The notes beneath the pieces were generated by a model. The model had not been told where the DNA came from, made no database searches, and saw only the letters and a list, made by a program, of their open reading frames with translations. Positions 35,844 to 44,595 of a stretch of DNA of 64,000 nt are shown here, piece by piece. The translations under genes were made by a program, and so were the position numbers. Origin of the DNA: CAZXFH01 sp964640055 (GTDB taxonomy: Bacteria; Fidelibacterota; UBA2242; JAFGTP01); assembly GCA_964640055.1 (NCBI GenBank), contig CAZXFH010000009.1:1-64000 (forward strand), given 5' to 3'. Positions within the stretch are counted from its first letter, which is position 1; every line of letters starts with the position of its first letter.

Positions 35844-36926
35844 ATGCTGAAAATCCTCTATATATCACCTGAAAATACGGCCGGTACCTTAAACTATTGG
35901 AAAAAAGCACATGAGCTAAATAATAACTTTTGTCGCTTTGTTACTTTTTTTAAATCCGCCGCCGGATATGAAGATGATATTCTGCTAAACTTGCCTTTGA
36001 TCGCCTCGCGCCCCTGGTACCTGCGTACACGGCTGCTGATGACCAAACATTTAGAGCGCCGCAAACCCTGGCAGGACCTGGCGGGTCATCCCCCGATATG
36101 GCAACCGCCCGGCTGGCAAAAGATACTCATCCGTATACGGGAATGGCTCTGGACACCGCAAATTAAAAGGGCCATTCAGCGGTATAATTTGGACGATTTT
36201 GACATATACCATTTTGAATGGGGCACCGATTTTTACCGTAATGCAAAATTTGCCCGTAAACTGAAGGAACGCGGTAAAAAGATCATTTGCCACTACCATG
36301 GGCAGGATATGCGCCACCGGGGGGTAATTCCGGCCATGGACCAGCTGAGCGATCTGAATCTGACTAACGAGCTCGATCTGCTAGCGCGTCATCCTGATAT
36401 CAATTATATTTTTCTCCCCTTTGATGTACAGGCCTTCAAGCCCCAACAACAGCTCAATCATCCCCTAACTATCTGTCACGCCACCACCAATCGTAAAATC
36501 AAAGGATCGGATCACATTATCAACGTATGCAAAGCCTTGGAAAAATCACATGGCGTACGCTTTATTTTTATTGAAAACAAATCCCATAAGGAAACCCTGC
36601 GGTTAAAGCAGCAAGCGGATATTTATATTGACCAGATAACTGATTGGGCCCCGGGATATGGCATGAACTCTCTGGAGGCACTCTCTTTGGGAGTGGTCTG
36701 CGTCACTTATCTGAATCCAGAGGTTGAAGATTTTCTAGGAGAGCATCCCTTTGTGAATGCGTCTACCATAAATCTCAAAGCGCAGCTGCTGCAATTAATT
36801 GAACAGCCCGATCGATTACTTCAAAAACGCCTTCACAGCCGACAATGGGTGGCAGATCATCATGATTACCGTAATGTGGTTAAACGCCTTTATCAATATT
36901 ATCGTAAAATCGGGATCATGGATTGA
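35844..36926 (+). CDS. GT4-like glycosyltransferase
   Basis: The 360-residue GT-B protein begins with MLKILYISPEN and has GYGMNSLEALSLGVVCVTY near the C-terminus, a GT4-type donor site with the first Glu changed to Asn in context. The mid region shows DIYHFEWGTDFY and KIICHYHGQDMR. It probably builds the surface polysaccharide. No Shine-Dalgarno sequence is seen. The next gene starts 3 bp downstream, so it heads a three-gene run. The specific sugar is unknown. Confidence 0.65.
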   Translation: MLKILYISPENTAGTLNYWKKAHELNNNFCRFVTFFKSAAGYEDDILLNLPLIASRPWYLRTRLLMTKHLERRKPWQDLAGHPPIWQPPGWQKILIRIREWLWTPQIKRAIQRYNLDDFDIYHFEWGTDFYRNAKFARKLKERGKKIICHYHGQDMRHRGVIPAMDQLSDLNLTNELDLLARHPDINYIFLPFDVQAFKPQQQLNHPLTICHATTNRKIKGSDHIINVCKALEKSHGVRFIFIENKSHKETLRLKQQADIYIDQITDWAPGYGMNSLEALSLGVVCVTYLNPEVEDFLGEHPFVNASTINLKAQLLQLIEQPDRLLQKRLHSRQWVADHHDYRNVVKRLYQYYRKIGIMD

Positions 36927-36929
36927 GCC

Positions 36930-37988
36930 ATGAAGATTAGTTTTGTTTTACCCGGTTTTATTAAAGTCCCGATGGGCGGTGTCAAAGTTGTGAATGAGCT
37001 CGCCGGGCATCTGGCCCACCGAGGCTACAAGGTCACCCTGCTTTATCCTCAAAAGACCACCTGCTCCACATTTTACAGGTTAAAGAAAAGGGGGGTTGAA
37101 CTGCTTGACCGTCTTAATCATGTGGCGCATTCTTTATATTATACGCCTGATCCGCAGGTCAATGTGCTGGTTATCCGTAAGCCTATTGCCAGATATATCC
37201 CCTCCGGCGATGCGGTCGTTGCAGTAGGGTGGCAGACTGCGCAGTGGGTGAATGCCCTGCCAGTTGTACACGGCAAACAGTATTATTATCTGCAGAGCTT
37301 GGAAACCTATTTTAAAGTCGGTAAAAAAGTGTTGAAGAGCTATCAGCTGCCCTTGCAGAAAGTCGCTGTTTCCCAATGGATTATTGATGAGTTACACAAG
37401 ATAGGGGCAACCGCCCACGGACCCTTGGGGAATGCAATTAATCCGGCAGAATTTTATCAAACCGCTGCCCGGGAAAGTCGATACTATGATGTATTGATGT
37501 ATTATCATCCCCAAAAAATAAAAGGCGCCCGGGACGGTTTGCGCGTACTGGGAAAATTGAAAGCCCTGCGACCCGCCTGTAAAGCCGCGCTCATCGCTCC
37601 CCGCAAACCAGTCCATTTGATTCCCACATGGGTTGATTTATATATCCGTCCTCGGGTATCTCAATTACGTCAGATTTACAACGATACTAAGCTTTTGCTG
37701 CATACCAGCCACTGGGAAGGGTGGGCCCTGCCACCAATGGAGGCTTTGGCCTGTGGATGTGGTGTGGTAGCGGCGAAAAACCGGGGGGTCCAGGAATATT
37801 TGACCCATAATCAGAATGTTCTTTTTGCCGGGGTAGGTGATATTGAGGGCCTAATAGTTCAGACACTCAAATTGCTTGACAATCCTGTCTTACGCAAGAA
37901 ATTGAATCAAAACGGGCAGCGCTGCTTGACGGAATATACCTGGGATAAAGTGGCGGCTCGCTTTTCCCAATATCTGGAAAGAGACTAA
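36930..37988 (+). CDS. GT4-family glycosyltransferase
   Basis: This 352-residue protein has the GT-B N-terminal domain (MKISFVLPGFIKVPMGGVKVVNELA) and a C-terminal donor site (SHWEGWALPPMEALACGCGVVAAKNRG) with the typical Glu pair. The glycine-rich N-terminal GGVKVV loop is usual for GT4 acceptor domains. It is spaced 3 bp from both neighbours, so it is in one operon with the flanking glycosyltransferases. Confidence 0.82.
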   Translation: MKISFVLPGFIKVPMGGVKVVNELAGHLAHRGYKVTLLYPQKTTCSTFYRLKKRGVELLDRLNHVAHSLYYTPDPQVNVLVIRKPIARYIPSGDAVVAVGWQTAQWVNALPVVHGKQYYYLQSLETYFKVGKKVLKSYQLPLQKVAVSQWIIDELHKIGATAHGPLGNAINPAEFYQTAARESRYYDVLMYYHPQKIKGARDGLRVLGKLKALRPACKAALIAPRKPVHLIPTWVDLYIRPRVSQLRQIYNDTKLLLHTSHWEGWALPPMEALACGCGVVAAKNRGVQEYLTHNQNVLFAGVGDIEGLIVQTLKLLDNPVLRKKLNQNGQRCLTEYTWDKVAARFSQYLERD

Positions 37989-37991
37989 CTT

Positions 37992-38969
37992 ATGGGTACT
38001 GTTTCTCCTGACATCAGTATTATCATTCCGGCCTTTAATGCTGCGCATACGCTTAACACTTGTATACGCGCTTTGGATACTCAACGGTTCCCCACAAAAG
38101 CCTTTGAAATTATCGTGGTCAATGACCGTAGCACGGATGCAACCGGTACTATCTTAAGCTGCCTAAAAAGAGACCTTTCTGCTAATTTGCGGGTTGTTCA
38201 ACATTCCGTAAATCGAGGACGCTCCGCCGCCCGGAATAGTGGTATAAAAGCGGCTTCCGGCCGCTTGTTGATTTTTCTGGATGCGGATCTGGAGGTACCA
38301 CCGGATTTTATCGCCCGACACGTTGAACACTATCGCTCCGCCGGGGTGGTGGGTGTTAGCGGAACCTCCCTTCCCGCCCCGGGCATACCGGACACTAAAT
38401 ATCAACGCTATCTATATCAGGCTAAGCGGGGGGGTAGGAAACATCCGCCGGACCAACCCCTGCACTATTCTGCGTTTTTGTTCAACAATTGTTCGCTCCG
38501 TAAAAAAGTTTTCACCCGGGTCGGTCTTTTTGATGAAAAAATATGCCATTACGGGGGGGAGGACACTGAAATGGCCTATCGCATCTGGCAACAATATCCC
38601 GCCGGTTTAAGCTATGATCCGCAACTGACGGTGCGCCATCATCATTATCGCAAGCTGCCGCATGTGTTGCATATTATCGAAAATTTTGGCGCCTGTGTAG
38701 TGCCTTATCTGGTGCAAAAACATCCAACGCTGGCGGGTTTATATCGTTATGACTGGCTAAAGTACCGCTTTGGTTTGACCACTCCCGCAATTTCTATTAT
38801 CAAATTAGTGTCAGGGAGGATTATTCGGGCCCACATAAGCCAGAGGATGTTATTTTTACTTTATCACCTGATGCCTTATCCCATATCAAATTATGTTATC
38901 AAAGCGTTAATGGCCAGCGCCTTGCTCAGAGGTATTGCCAGTGCGAAAAACACACCGGATTTGGCCTGA
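37992..38969 (+). CDS. GT2-family glycosyltransferase
   Basis: The GT-A domain starts DISIIIPAFNAAHTLNTCI and contains the DxD-like FLDADLEVPPDFI (metal and donor binding). The catalytic-region GGEDTEMAYRIWQ resembles the ED motif of GT2 enzymes. The 325 residues end with a helical hydrophobic tail that may associate with the membrane. It is the last gene of the polysaccharide run. A weak inverted repeat (CCGGAA-TGGCG-TTCCGG, 38977-38993) follows without a T-tract. Confidence 0.85.
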   Translation: MGTVSPDISIIIPAFNAAHTLNTCIRALDTQRFPTKAFEIIVVNDRSTDATGTILSCLKRDLSANLRVVQHSVNRGRSAARNSGIKAASGRLLIFLDADLEVPPDFIARHVEHYRSAGVVGVSGTSLPAPGIPDTKYQRYLYQAKRGGRKHPPDQPLHYSAFLFNNCSLRKKVFTRVGLFDEKICHYGGEDTEMAYRIWQQYPAGLSYDPQLTVRHHHYRKLPHVLHIIENFGACVVPYLVQKHPTLAGLYRYDWLKYRFGLTTPAISIIKLVSGRIIRAHISQRMLFLLYHLMPYPISNYVIKALMASALLRGIASAKNTPDLA

Positions 38970-39212
38970 ATAATCTCCGGAATGGCGTTCCGGCAAGCGG
39001 GTTCGCTTTTGAGTCCGCCCCTCTAATTTTAGTCGTGAATACACTGTCGGCGGTTGTTAAAAATGTGATTAATATCATTGGTTCCTGGCCAAAAGGATTG
39101 TAGGTTTACCGTTGGGTATAGCTGGTTTTTGTATAACTTTTTTTCTTCATTGAGTGGAATTAATTTTTTATTCTGCAATAGTCTGAAAAGCATAAAGAAC
39201 ATTCAGGAAAAT

Positions 39213-40065
39213 ATGTATAACCGAAAGCGATATAAAGGCAAAGCATCGAACCGGGCCATGGATAAATATCTCCGGGAAATAAGTCAGTTTAACCCTTTAA
39301 GCTCGGATGAGGAGGTACGTTTAACAATAAAAATCAGAGCTGGCGATAAAGCTGCCTTGCGAAAACTGATCAGATCCAATCTGCGGTTTGTCGTTAAAAT
39401 CGCTAAAGAATACCAGGGGTTTCTCATTGATGGACCTAATCAGTGCAGGCAATATCGGATTAATCAAAGCGGCCACCCGCTATGATGAAACCCGGGGCTT
39501 TAAATTTATTTCCTATGCGGTCTGGTGGATTCGACAGTCCATCTTACAGGCCCTGGCAGAACACTCACGATTAATCCGGCTTCCGCTGAATCATGTCGCC
39601 AATCTGTCAAAAATATCTCAGACCTTTGAAAGGCTGAAACAACAAAAGAACCGTAGCCCCTCCATAGATGAGGTCGCAGCCAGCTTGGATGTCGAACAGG
39701 AACAGATTTTTGACACCCTGAAAGTCTCCCATTATCACCTTTCATTACAGGCTACTCTGAATGATGATGAGGAAAAAACCTTTGTGGAAATTATTGAAGA
39801 TACACATGAATTACCTCCCGATGCGGCTTTGATTGAGATGTCCGTGAAAACTGATGTAAGGGAAGCCCTGGACTCCTTAAGCAAACGCCAGCGGGATGTC
39901 TTGCAAATGTATTTTGGGATAGACCGGGATTACACCTTAAATTTGGAAGATATCGGCGAAAAATTCGATATTACCAAAGAGCGGGTTCGCCAGATTAAAG
40001 AGATGGCCTTACGGCACTTGCGCCATAAGACGAGAAGTAAAAAGTTAAAGCCCTATTTGGACTAA
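39213..40065 (+). pseudogene. RpoD-like sigma-70 factor interrupted by a frameshift
   Basis: The N-terminal part (39213-39419) has region 1.2 and the start of region 2 (MDKYLREISQFNPLSSDEE... SNLRFVVKIAKEYQG). The rest is in the next frame, from 39421: SLMDLISAGNIGLIKAA, GFKFISYAVWWIRQSI, region 3 and region 4.2 (TKERVRQIKEMALRHLRHK). Rejoined, the protein would be about 283 residues, the size of short FCB-type primary sigma factors. The break is at CAG-GGG-TTT (39414-39422). Family alignment has two more residues at the join, so a 5-base loss is likelier than one inserted base. Possibilities are a real pseudogene, a programmed +1 shift, or a homopolymer error. The ATG at 39213 follows AGGAAA. 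Confidence 0.75.
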
Positions 40066-40146
40066 TAAATCCGGCCTTATGGATTTAGCGGCAGGATGTG
40101 ATCGGACTATAAGAATAGTTAGCATCACGGATTCAAGGACTTGATT

Positions 40147-40863
40147 GTGAATATTATTCTGTTCACAGAAGAGGAGTTAAAACGGCCTCTCGCGCGACAG
40201 GATGGCCGTATCAAACATATTGAACGCGTCCTGCACATGGGCAAGGGCGAGTGCTTTGATATAGGGGTGCTGAATGGTCCCCGCGGGAAAGCCTGTATTA
40301 TGCGGCAAACCGCAACTACAGTGGAGTTAGAGGTTACCCTGGAGGATCATATTCCCCCACTCTTCCCGCTGACTTTGATCACGGGGTATACGCGCCCTCA
40401 GACCATGCGCCGCATTCTCAGGGAAGTCACGGCCTTAGGCGTCGCCCGTGTCTGGGTGGTGGGTACTGCCAAAGGGGAAAAATCCTACCGGCAAAGCCGA
40501 CTTTGGCATCGCAGGCAGTATGTAGACTATCTAATTCAGGGTGCCATGCAAGCGTTTACGACACGCATTCCCGAGGTAAGACTTTTTCCGGCATTGAGGA
40601 CTGGTCTGGCCGCTCTTGATTCTGCCGGCGATCGCCTGGCAATGGATAATTATGAAGCAAAAAAAGCCTTGAGTGAATATGAACCCTGCCATAAGCAGGT
40701 GTTTTTGGCTATTGGCGCTGAACGTGGCTGGTCAACCCCGGAACGGGAGATGCTCCGGGAGCATGGTTTTGTGTTGACCCACATGGGCCAGCGTGTGCTG
40801 CGCAGTGATACGGCTTGCATTGTCTCCGTAAGCCTGCTGCTGGCCCGCATGGGCTTGATTTGA
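40147..40863 (+). CDS. rsmE: 16S rRNA m3U1498 methyltransferase (RsmE)
   Basis: The 238-residue SPOUT methyltransferase has the C-terminal knot motifs AIGAERGWSTPERE and LTHMGQRVLRSDTA, matching RsmE's GPEGG and LG.RILR.ETA signatures. It methylates U1498 of 16S rRNA using S-adenosylmethionine. The family N-terminus starts MNIILF, which supports the GTG at 40147, with AAGGA at a good spacing; a TTG six bases earlier would be too close. It converges with the PFOR gene. Confidence 0.88.
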   Translation: MNIILFTEEELKRPLARQDGRIKHIERVLHMGKGECFDIGVLNGPRGKACIMRQTATTVELEVTLEDHIPPLFPLTLITGYTRPQTMRRILREVTALGVARVWVVGTAKGEKSYRQSRLWHRRQYVDYLIQGAMQAFTTRIPEVRLFPALRTGLAALDSAGDRLAMDNYEAKKALSEYEPCHKQVFLAIGAERGWSTPEREMLREHGFVLTHMGQRVLRSDTACIVSVSLLLARMGLI

Positions 40864-40898
40864 GGATTTAGGTAATAATGGTTCCGATCGTTTTTGGA

Positions 40899-43800
40899 TT
40901 ATCCTTCGGCCATTTTCTGGTAGATCTCAAAGCGTTCCTTGACGAATTTTTCAGTTTCTTTCCAGTATTTTTCCAGCTGTTCGGGATTGGTTTTTTCTAG
41001 GGCTGTATACCGCTTTTCATTTTCAAGTAATTCCCGGATAGGCTTCCTAGGCTCTTTGGAATCCAGAAGGAGCGGATTCTTGCCCGCTGCTTTCAGCGTT
41101 GGATTATAGCGATACAGTAACCAATATCCACTTTGGACGGCCAATTTTTCTTCCTGCTGACTGAAGGCCAGATCAAAGCCGTGATTTATACAGGGTGCAT
41201 AGGCGATAATGATGGAGGGCCCGTCATAGGCTTCCGCTTCTCGCATGGCTTTGATCAGCTGGTTTTTGTTAGCGCCCATAGCAACCGAGGCGACATAAAC
41301 ATATCCATAGGTCATCAGCATGCGTCCCAGGTCTTTTTTAACTGTTGGTTTACCGGCTTCTGCAAAGCGGGCCACAGCCCCTAGAGGAGTGGCTTTGGAA
41401 GCCTGCCCGCCGGTATTGGAATATACCTCGGTATCCAGTACCAGGATGTTTACGTTCCGGTTCATGGCCATCACATGGTCCAGACCGCCGTAACCGATGT
41501 CATAGGCCCAGCCGTCGCCACCTATAGCCCAGACGCTTTTTTCTACTATGTAATCATCCAGTTCAATCAATTTTTTCAAAAGTTTTTGAGTCTCTTCATC
41601 GCTGGCTGCTTTCAATGCGTCGGGTAACAGCGCTTTGACCTGGCGGGCATTGGTTTTGGTCTCATCACTCGTATCATGCCAGTTATCCAGGGCGTATTTC
41701 AATTTATTCTTTAAACCGTCAGCTAGGTTTTTATCCAGCACCTTTTTGATCACGGACTTCAACTGACGGCGGTTAGAATCCACGGCCAGCCGCATTCCGA
41801 ACCCATATTCGGCATTGTCTTCAAACAGGGAATTGGCCCAGGCCGGACCCTCGCCATACTTGTTTTTGGCATAAGGAACAGTGGGAAAAGTGCCGCCCCA
41901 AATGGAAGAGCAACCGGTGGCGTTGGCAATGATCATACGATCGCCGAATAACTGGGTCAGCAGCTTAACATAGGGCGTTTCGCCGCACCCGGCACAGGCA
42001 CCGGAGAATTCCAAGAGCGGCTGTTTAAACTGGCTGCCCTTAACCGTGGAGACTTTGAATTTTTGACTGATGACATCCTCTGGCAGGGATTCAAAGAATT
42101 CCACATTCTCAGCTTCGCCGGCTTTGCGTTCTTCCGCAATGGGTTTCATTACCAGCGCATCTGCCGGACATTCATTTACACAATCACCACAACTCTGACA
42201 ATCGTCTAGATAGACCTGTATCTTGAAATCATGGGTGTCACCGTCCGTGCTTTTGGCCTTAAGGGTGTTGAAAGTCTCCGGTTTGTTTTGCAGTAATTCG
42301 CGTTTAATGAGTTTGGGCCGGATCGCAGCATGGGGACAAACAATAGCACACATGTTACACTGAGTGCATTTATCAGCCAACCAGTGCGGTACTTCCGGTG
42401 CCACCCCGCGTTTTTCCAGCTTCATGGTTCCGAGCGGTACGCCCCCGTCAAGCGGCATATCCGAGACCGGAATATCATCACCTTTTAACTGCATCACTTT
42501 TTGGATAACATTTTTTACGAAACGGTCGGCATCTTCGGGGACCAGCCGGGGTACTTCCCGGGACTTGCCGGGGAGTTCCTGGGGTACCTTGATTTTCTGT
42601 AGTTCCGCTTCAGTGCGGTCAACTGCCTTCCAATTCATTTCCACAATTTCTTCGCCTTTCTTGATATAGGTGTTTTTAATCGCATCTTTGATCAATTTGA
42701 TGGCTTTGTCTTTTTCCAGTACACCGGAAATGATAAAGAAAGCGGCTTGCATGACGGTATTAATGCGTTTGCCCAGACCTACATCAGTGGCGATCTTCAA
42801 AGCATCAATATTATAGACGTTAATATGTTTGTCAATGATCGTCTGCTGCATGTCGGCGGTTAAGTTTTCAAATACTTCCTCGGGGGACCAGTTGGAGTTT
42901 AACAGGAAAGTGCCGTTTTCTTTGATGCCGCTCAGGAGGTCGTAGCGGTCGACAAAGGACTGTTGGTGACAGGCAATAAAATCAGGACTGGAGACCAGGT
43001 ATTCGGATTGGATAGGTGAATCACCGAAGCGTAAATGGCTGCGCGTAATACCGCCGGATTTTTTTGAGTCATATTGAAAATAGCCCTGTGCATATTTATC
43101 TGTATTATCACCGATAATTTTAATGGAGTTTTTATTGGCACCGACGGTACCGTCAGCACCCAGACCCCAGAATAAACAGGAGATGGTACCTTCCGGAATG
43201 GTGTTGATCGTTTCTTTGATATCGATGGAAGTGTGGGTAACATCATCTTTAATGCCAACGGTAAACCCATGTGAGGCCTGGCCGTCTAAGTGATCATAGA
43301 CTGCTTTCACCATAGAGGGGGTAAATTCCTTGGAGGAGAGTCCGTAGCGTCCGCCGATCACATTCACTGACTTGCCTTCCATGGCGGAAGAGACATCCAG
43401 AAAGAGTGGCTCACCCAGAGAACCGGGCTCTTTAGTACGATCCAGCACTGCAATATTTTTGACAGACTCCGGTAAAGCCTTCACAAAATGATCCTTAGAA
43501 AAGGGACGGAAGAGGCGCACTTTTAATACCCCCAGTTTTTCACCCTGATCATTTAGATAGTTGACGGCCTCCTCAATGGTTTCATTGGCACTGGCCATGG
43601 CCACAATTACTTTTTCAGCATCCGGGGCGCCCACATAGTCAAAAAGATGGTACTGGCGACCGCTGAGCTCAGCATACTTATCCATTTGTTTCTGGACAAT
43701 TTCAGGGGTGTCCAGATAGTATTGATTGACAGTCTCACGGCCCTGGAAGTAGACATCAGGATTTTCAGCGCCCACCTTGATCACGGGCCGTTCGGGATTT

Positions 43801-44423
43801 AATGCGTTTTCGCGAAATTTCTCAATCGTCTCCATATCAATCAGGTTTTTTAAGTCATCGTATTCAAAAACTTCAATTTTCTGAATTTCGTGGGAATTGC
43901 GAAAGCCGTCGAAAAAATGTACAAACGGAACCCGTGTTTTAACGGTAGACATATGGGTAATAGCGGCCATGTCCATAATCTCCTGAATACCTGCGGAGGC
44001 CAATAAGCCAAAACCGGTATTACGGGCTGACATTACGTCAGAATGATCACCGAAAATGGATAGCGATTGGCAGGCCAGGGAACGGGCGGATACATGAAAT
44101 ACGGTGGGTAGCATTTCACCCGCGATTTTGTGCATGTTGGGCAACATAAGCATCAGCCCTTGGGAGGCGGTAAAGGTGGTGGTCAGGGCACCGGCGGAAA
44201 GAGCGCCGTGCACGGCTCCCGAGGCGCCGCCTTCGGATTGCATCTCGATCACATCAACCACTTCTCCGAAAATATTCTTTCTTCCCTGAGCACCCCATTC
44301 ATCCGCTTTTTCACCCATGGGCGAAGAAGGGGTGATGGGATAAATAGCAGCAACTTCACTAAATGCATACGCTACATACGCCGCTGCCGTATTGCCATCC
44401 ATGCTTTTCATCGATTTTGCCAT
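40899..44423 (-). CDS. nifJ: Pyruvate:ferredoxin (flavodoxin) oxidoreductase, single-chain
   Basis: This 1174-residue enzyme has the NifJ/PFOR domain order. The TPP pyrimidine-binding domain comes first (AYPITPSSPMGEKADEW), then the transketolase C-like and gamma domains. Two 4Fe-4S ferredoxin clusters follow (CTQCNMCAIVCPHAA and CQSCGDCVNECPADA). The TPP-binding domain comes last (CAGCGETPYVKLL, GGDGWAYDIG and TEVYSNTGGQASK). It converts pyruvate and CoA to acetyl-CoA and CO2, reducing ferredoxin or flavodoxin. GGGAGA precedes the ATG. A dyad overlaps a promoter-like -35 about 60-80 bases upstream. It indicates anaerobic metabolism. Length is normal. Confidence 0.95.
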   Translation of the reverse strand: MAKSMKSMDGNTAAAYVAYAFSEVAAIYPITPSSPMGEKADEWGAQGRKNIFGEVVDVIEMQSEGGASGAVHGALSAGALTTTFTASQGLMLMLPNMHKIAGEMLPTVFHVSARSLACQSLSIFGDHSDVMSARNTGFGLLASAGIQEIMDMAAITHMSTVKTRVPFVHFFDGFRNSHEIQKIEVFEYDDLKNLIDMETIEKFRENALNPERPVIKVGAENPDVYFQGRETVNQYYLDTPEIVQKQMDKYAELSGRQYHLFDYVGAPDAEKVIVAMASANETIEEAVNYLNDQGEKLGVLKVRLFRPFSKDHFVKALPESVKNIAVLDRTKEPGSLGEPLFLDVSSAMEGKSVNVIGGRYGLSSKEFTPSMVKAVYDHLDGQASHGFTVGIKDDVTHTSIDIKETINTIPEGTISCLFWGLGADGTVGANKNSIKIIGDNTDKYAQGYFQYDSKKSGGITRSHLRFGDSPIQSEYLVSSPDFIACHQQSFVDRYDLLSGIKENGTFLLNSNWSPEEVFENLTADMQQTIIDKHINVYNIDALKIATDVGLGKRINTVMQAAFFIISGVLEKDKAIKLIKDAIKNTYIKKGEEIVEMNWKAVDRTEAELQKIKVPQELPGKSREVPRLVPEDADRFVKNVIQKVMQLKGDDIPVSDMPLDGGVPLGTMKLEKRGVAPEVPHWLADKCTQCNMCAIVCPHAAIRPKLIKRELLQNKPETFNTLKAKSTDGDTHDFKIQVYLDDCQSCGDCVNECPADALVMKPIAEERKAGEAENVEFFESLPEDVISQKFKVSTVKGSQFKQPLLEFSGACAGCGETPYVKLLTQLFGDRMIIANATGCSSIWGGTFPTVPYAKNKYGEGPAWANSLFEDNAEYGFGMRLAVDSNRRQLKSVIKKVLDKNLADGLKNKLKYALDNWHDTSDETKTNARQVKALLPDALKAASDEETQKLLKKLIELDDYIVEKSVWAIGGDGWAYDIGYGGLDHVMAMNRNVNILVLDTEVYSNTGGQASKATPLGAVARFAEAGKPTVKKDLGRMLMTYGYVYVASVAMGANKNQLIKAMREAEAYDGPSIIIAYAPCINHGFDLAFSQQEEKLAVQSGYWLLYRYNPTLKAAGKNPLLLDSKEPRKPIRELLENEKRYTALEKTNPEQLEKYWKETEKFVKERFEIYQKMAEG

Positions 44424-44472
44424 AATAGATTCTCCCTATAATTTTTAATTAATATTTCCATAACTGTCACGA

Positions 44473-44501
44473 AATATGCATACTTTACATTTTTGTGTAA
44501 A
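44473..44501 (-). promoter_or_regulatory. Promoter with overlapping dyad upstream of PFOR
   Basis: On the minus strand TTTACA (44496-44501) and CATATT (44473-44478) are 17 bases apart, a reasonable sigma-70 pair. The -35 lies within the perfect dyad TTTACA-N6-TGTAAA (44484-44501). Such a position is typical for a repressor operator or CRP/FNR-type site. Which regulator binds is unknown. Confidence 0.4.
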
Positions 44502-44595
44502 AATAAGTGCCCTGTCAGGTCTTTCATCCTAAACCTACAAAGACACACCCTAAAATTCAATACATTCCAAATAGTTAAAAAACAATTTATTAGGT

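Noticed and set aside
38977..38993. Hairpin CCGGAA-TGGCG-TTCCGG as terminator after the glycosyltransferase operon
   Set aside because: Short stem and no T-tract follows, so I did not list it as a terminator.
39388..40065. The C-terminal part of the sigma factor as an independent gene
   Set aside because: Its first residues before SLMDL are not homologous to sigma factors, and no ribosome site precedes it. It is the frameshifted remainder of the gene at 39213.
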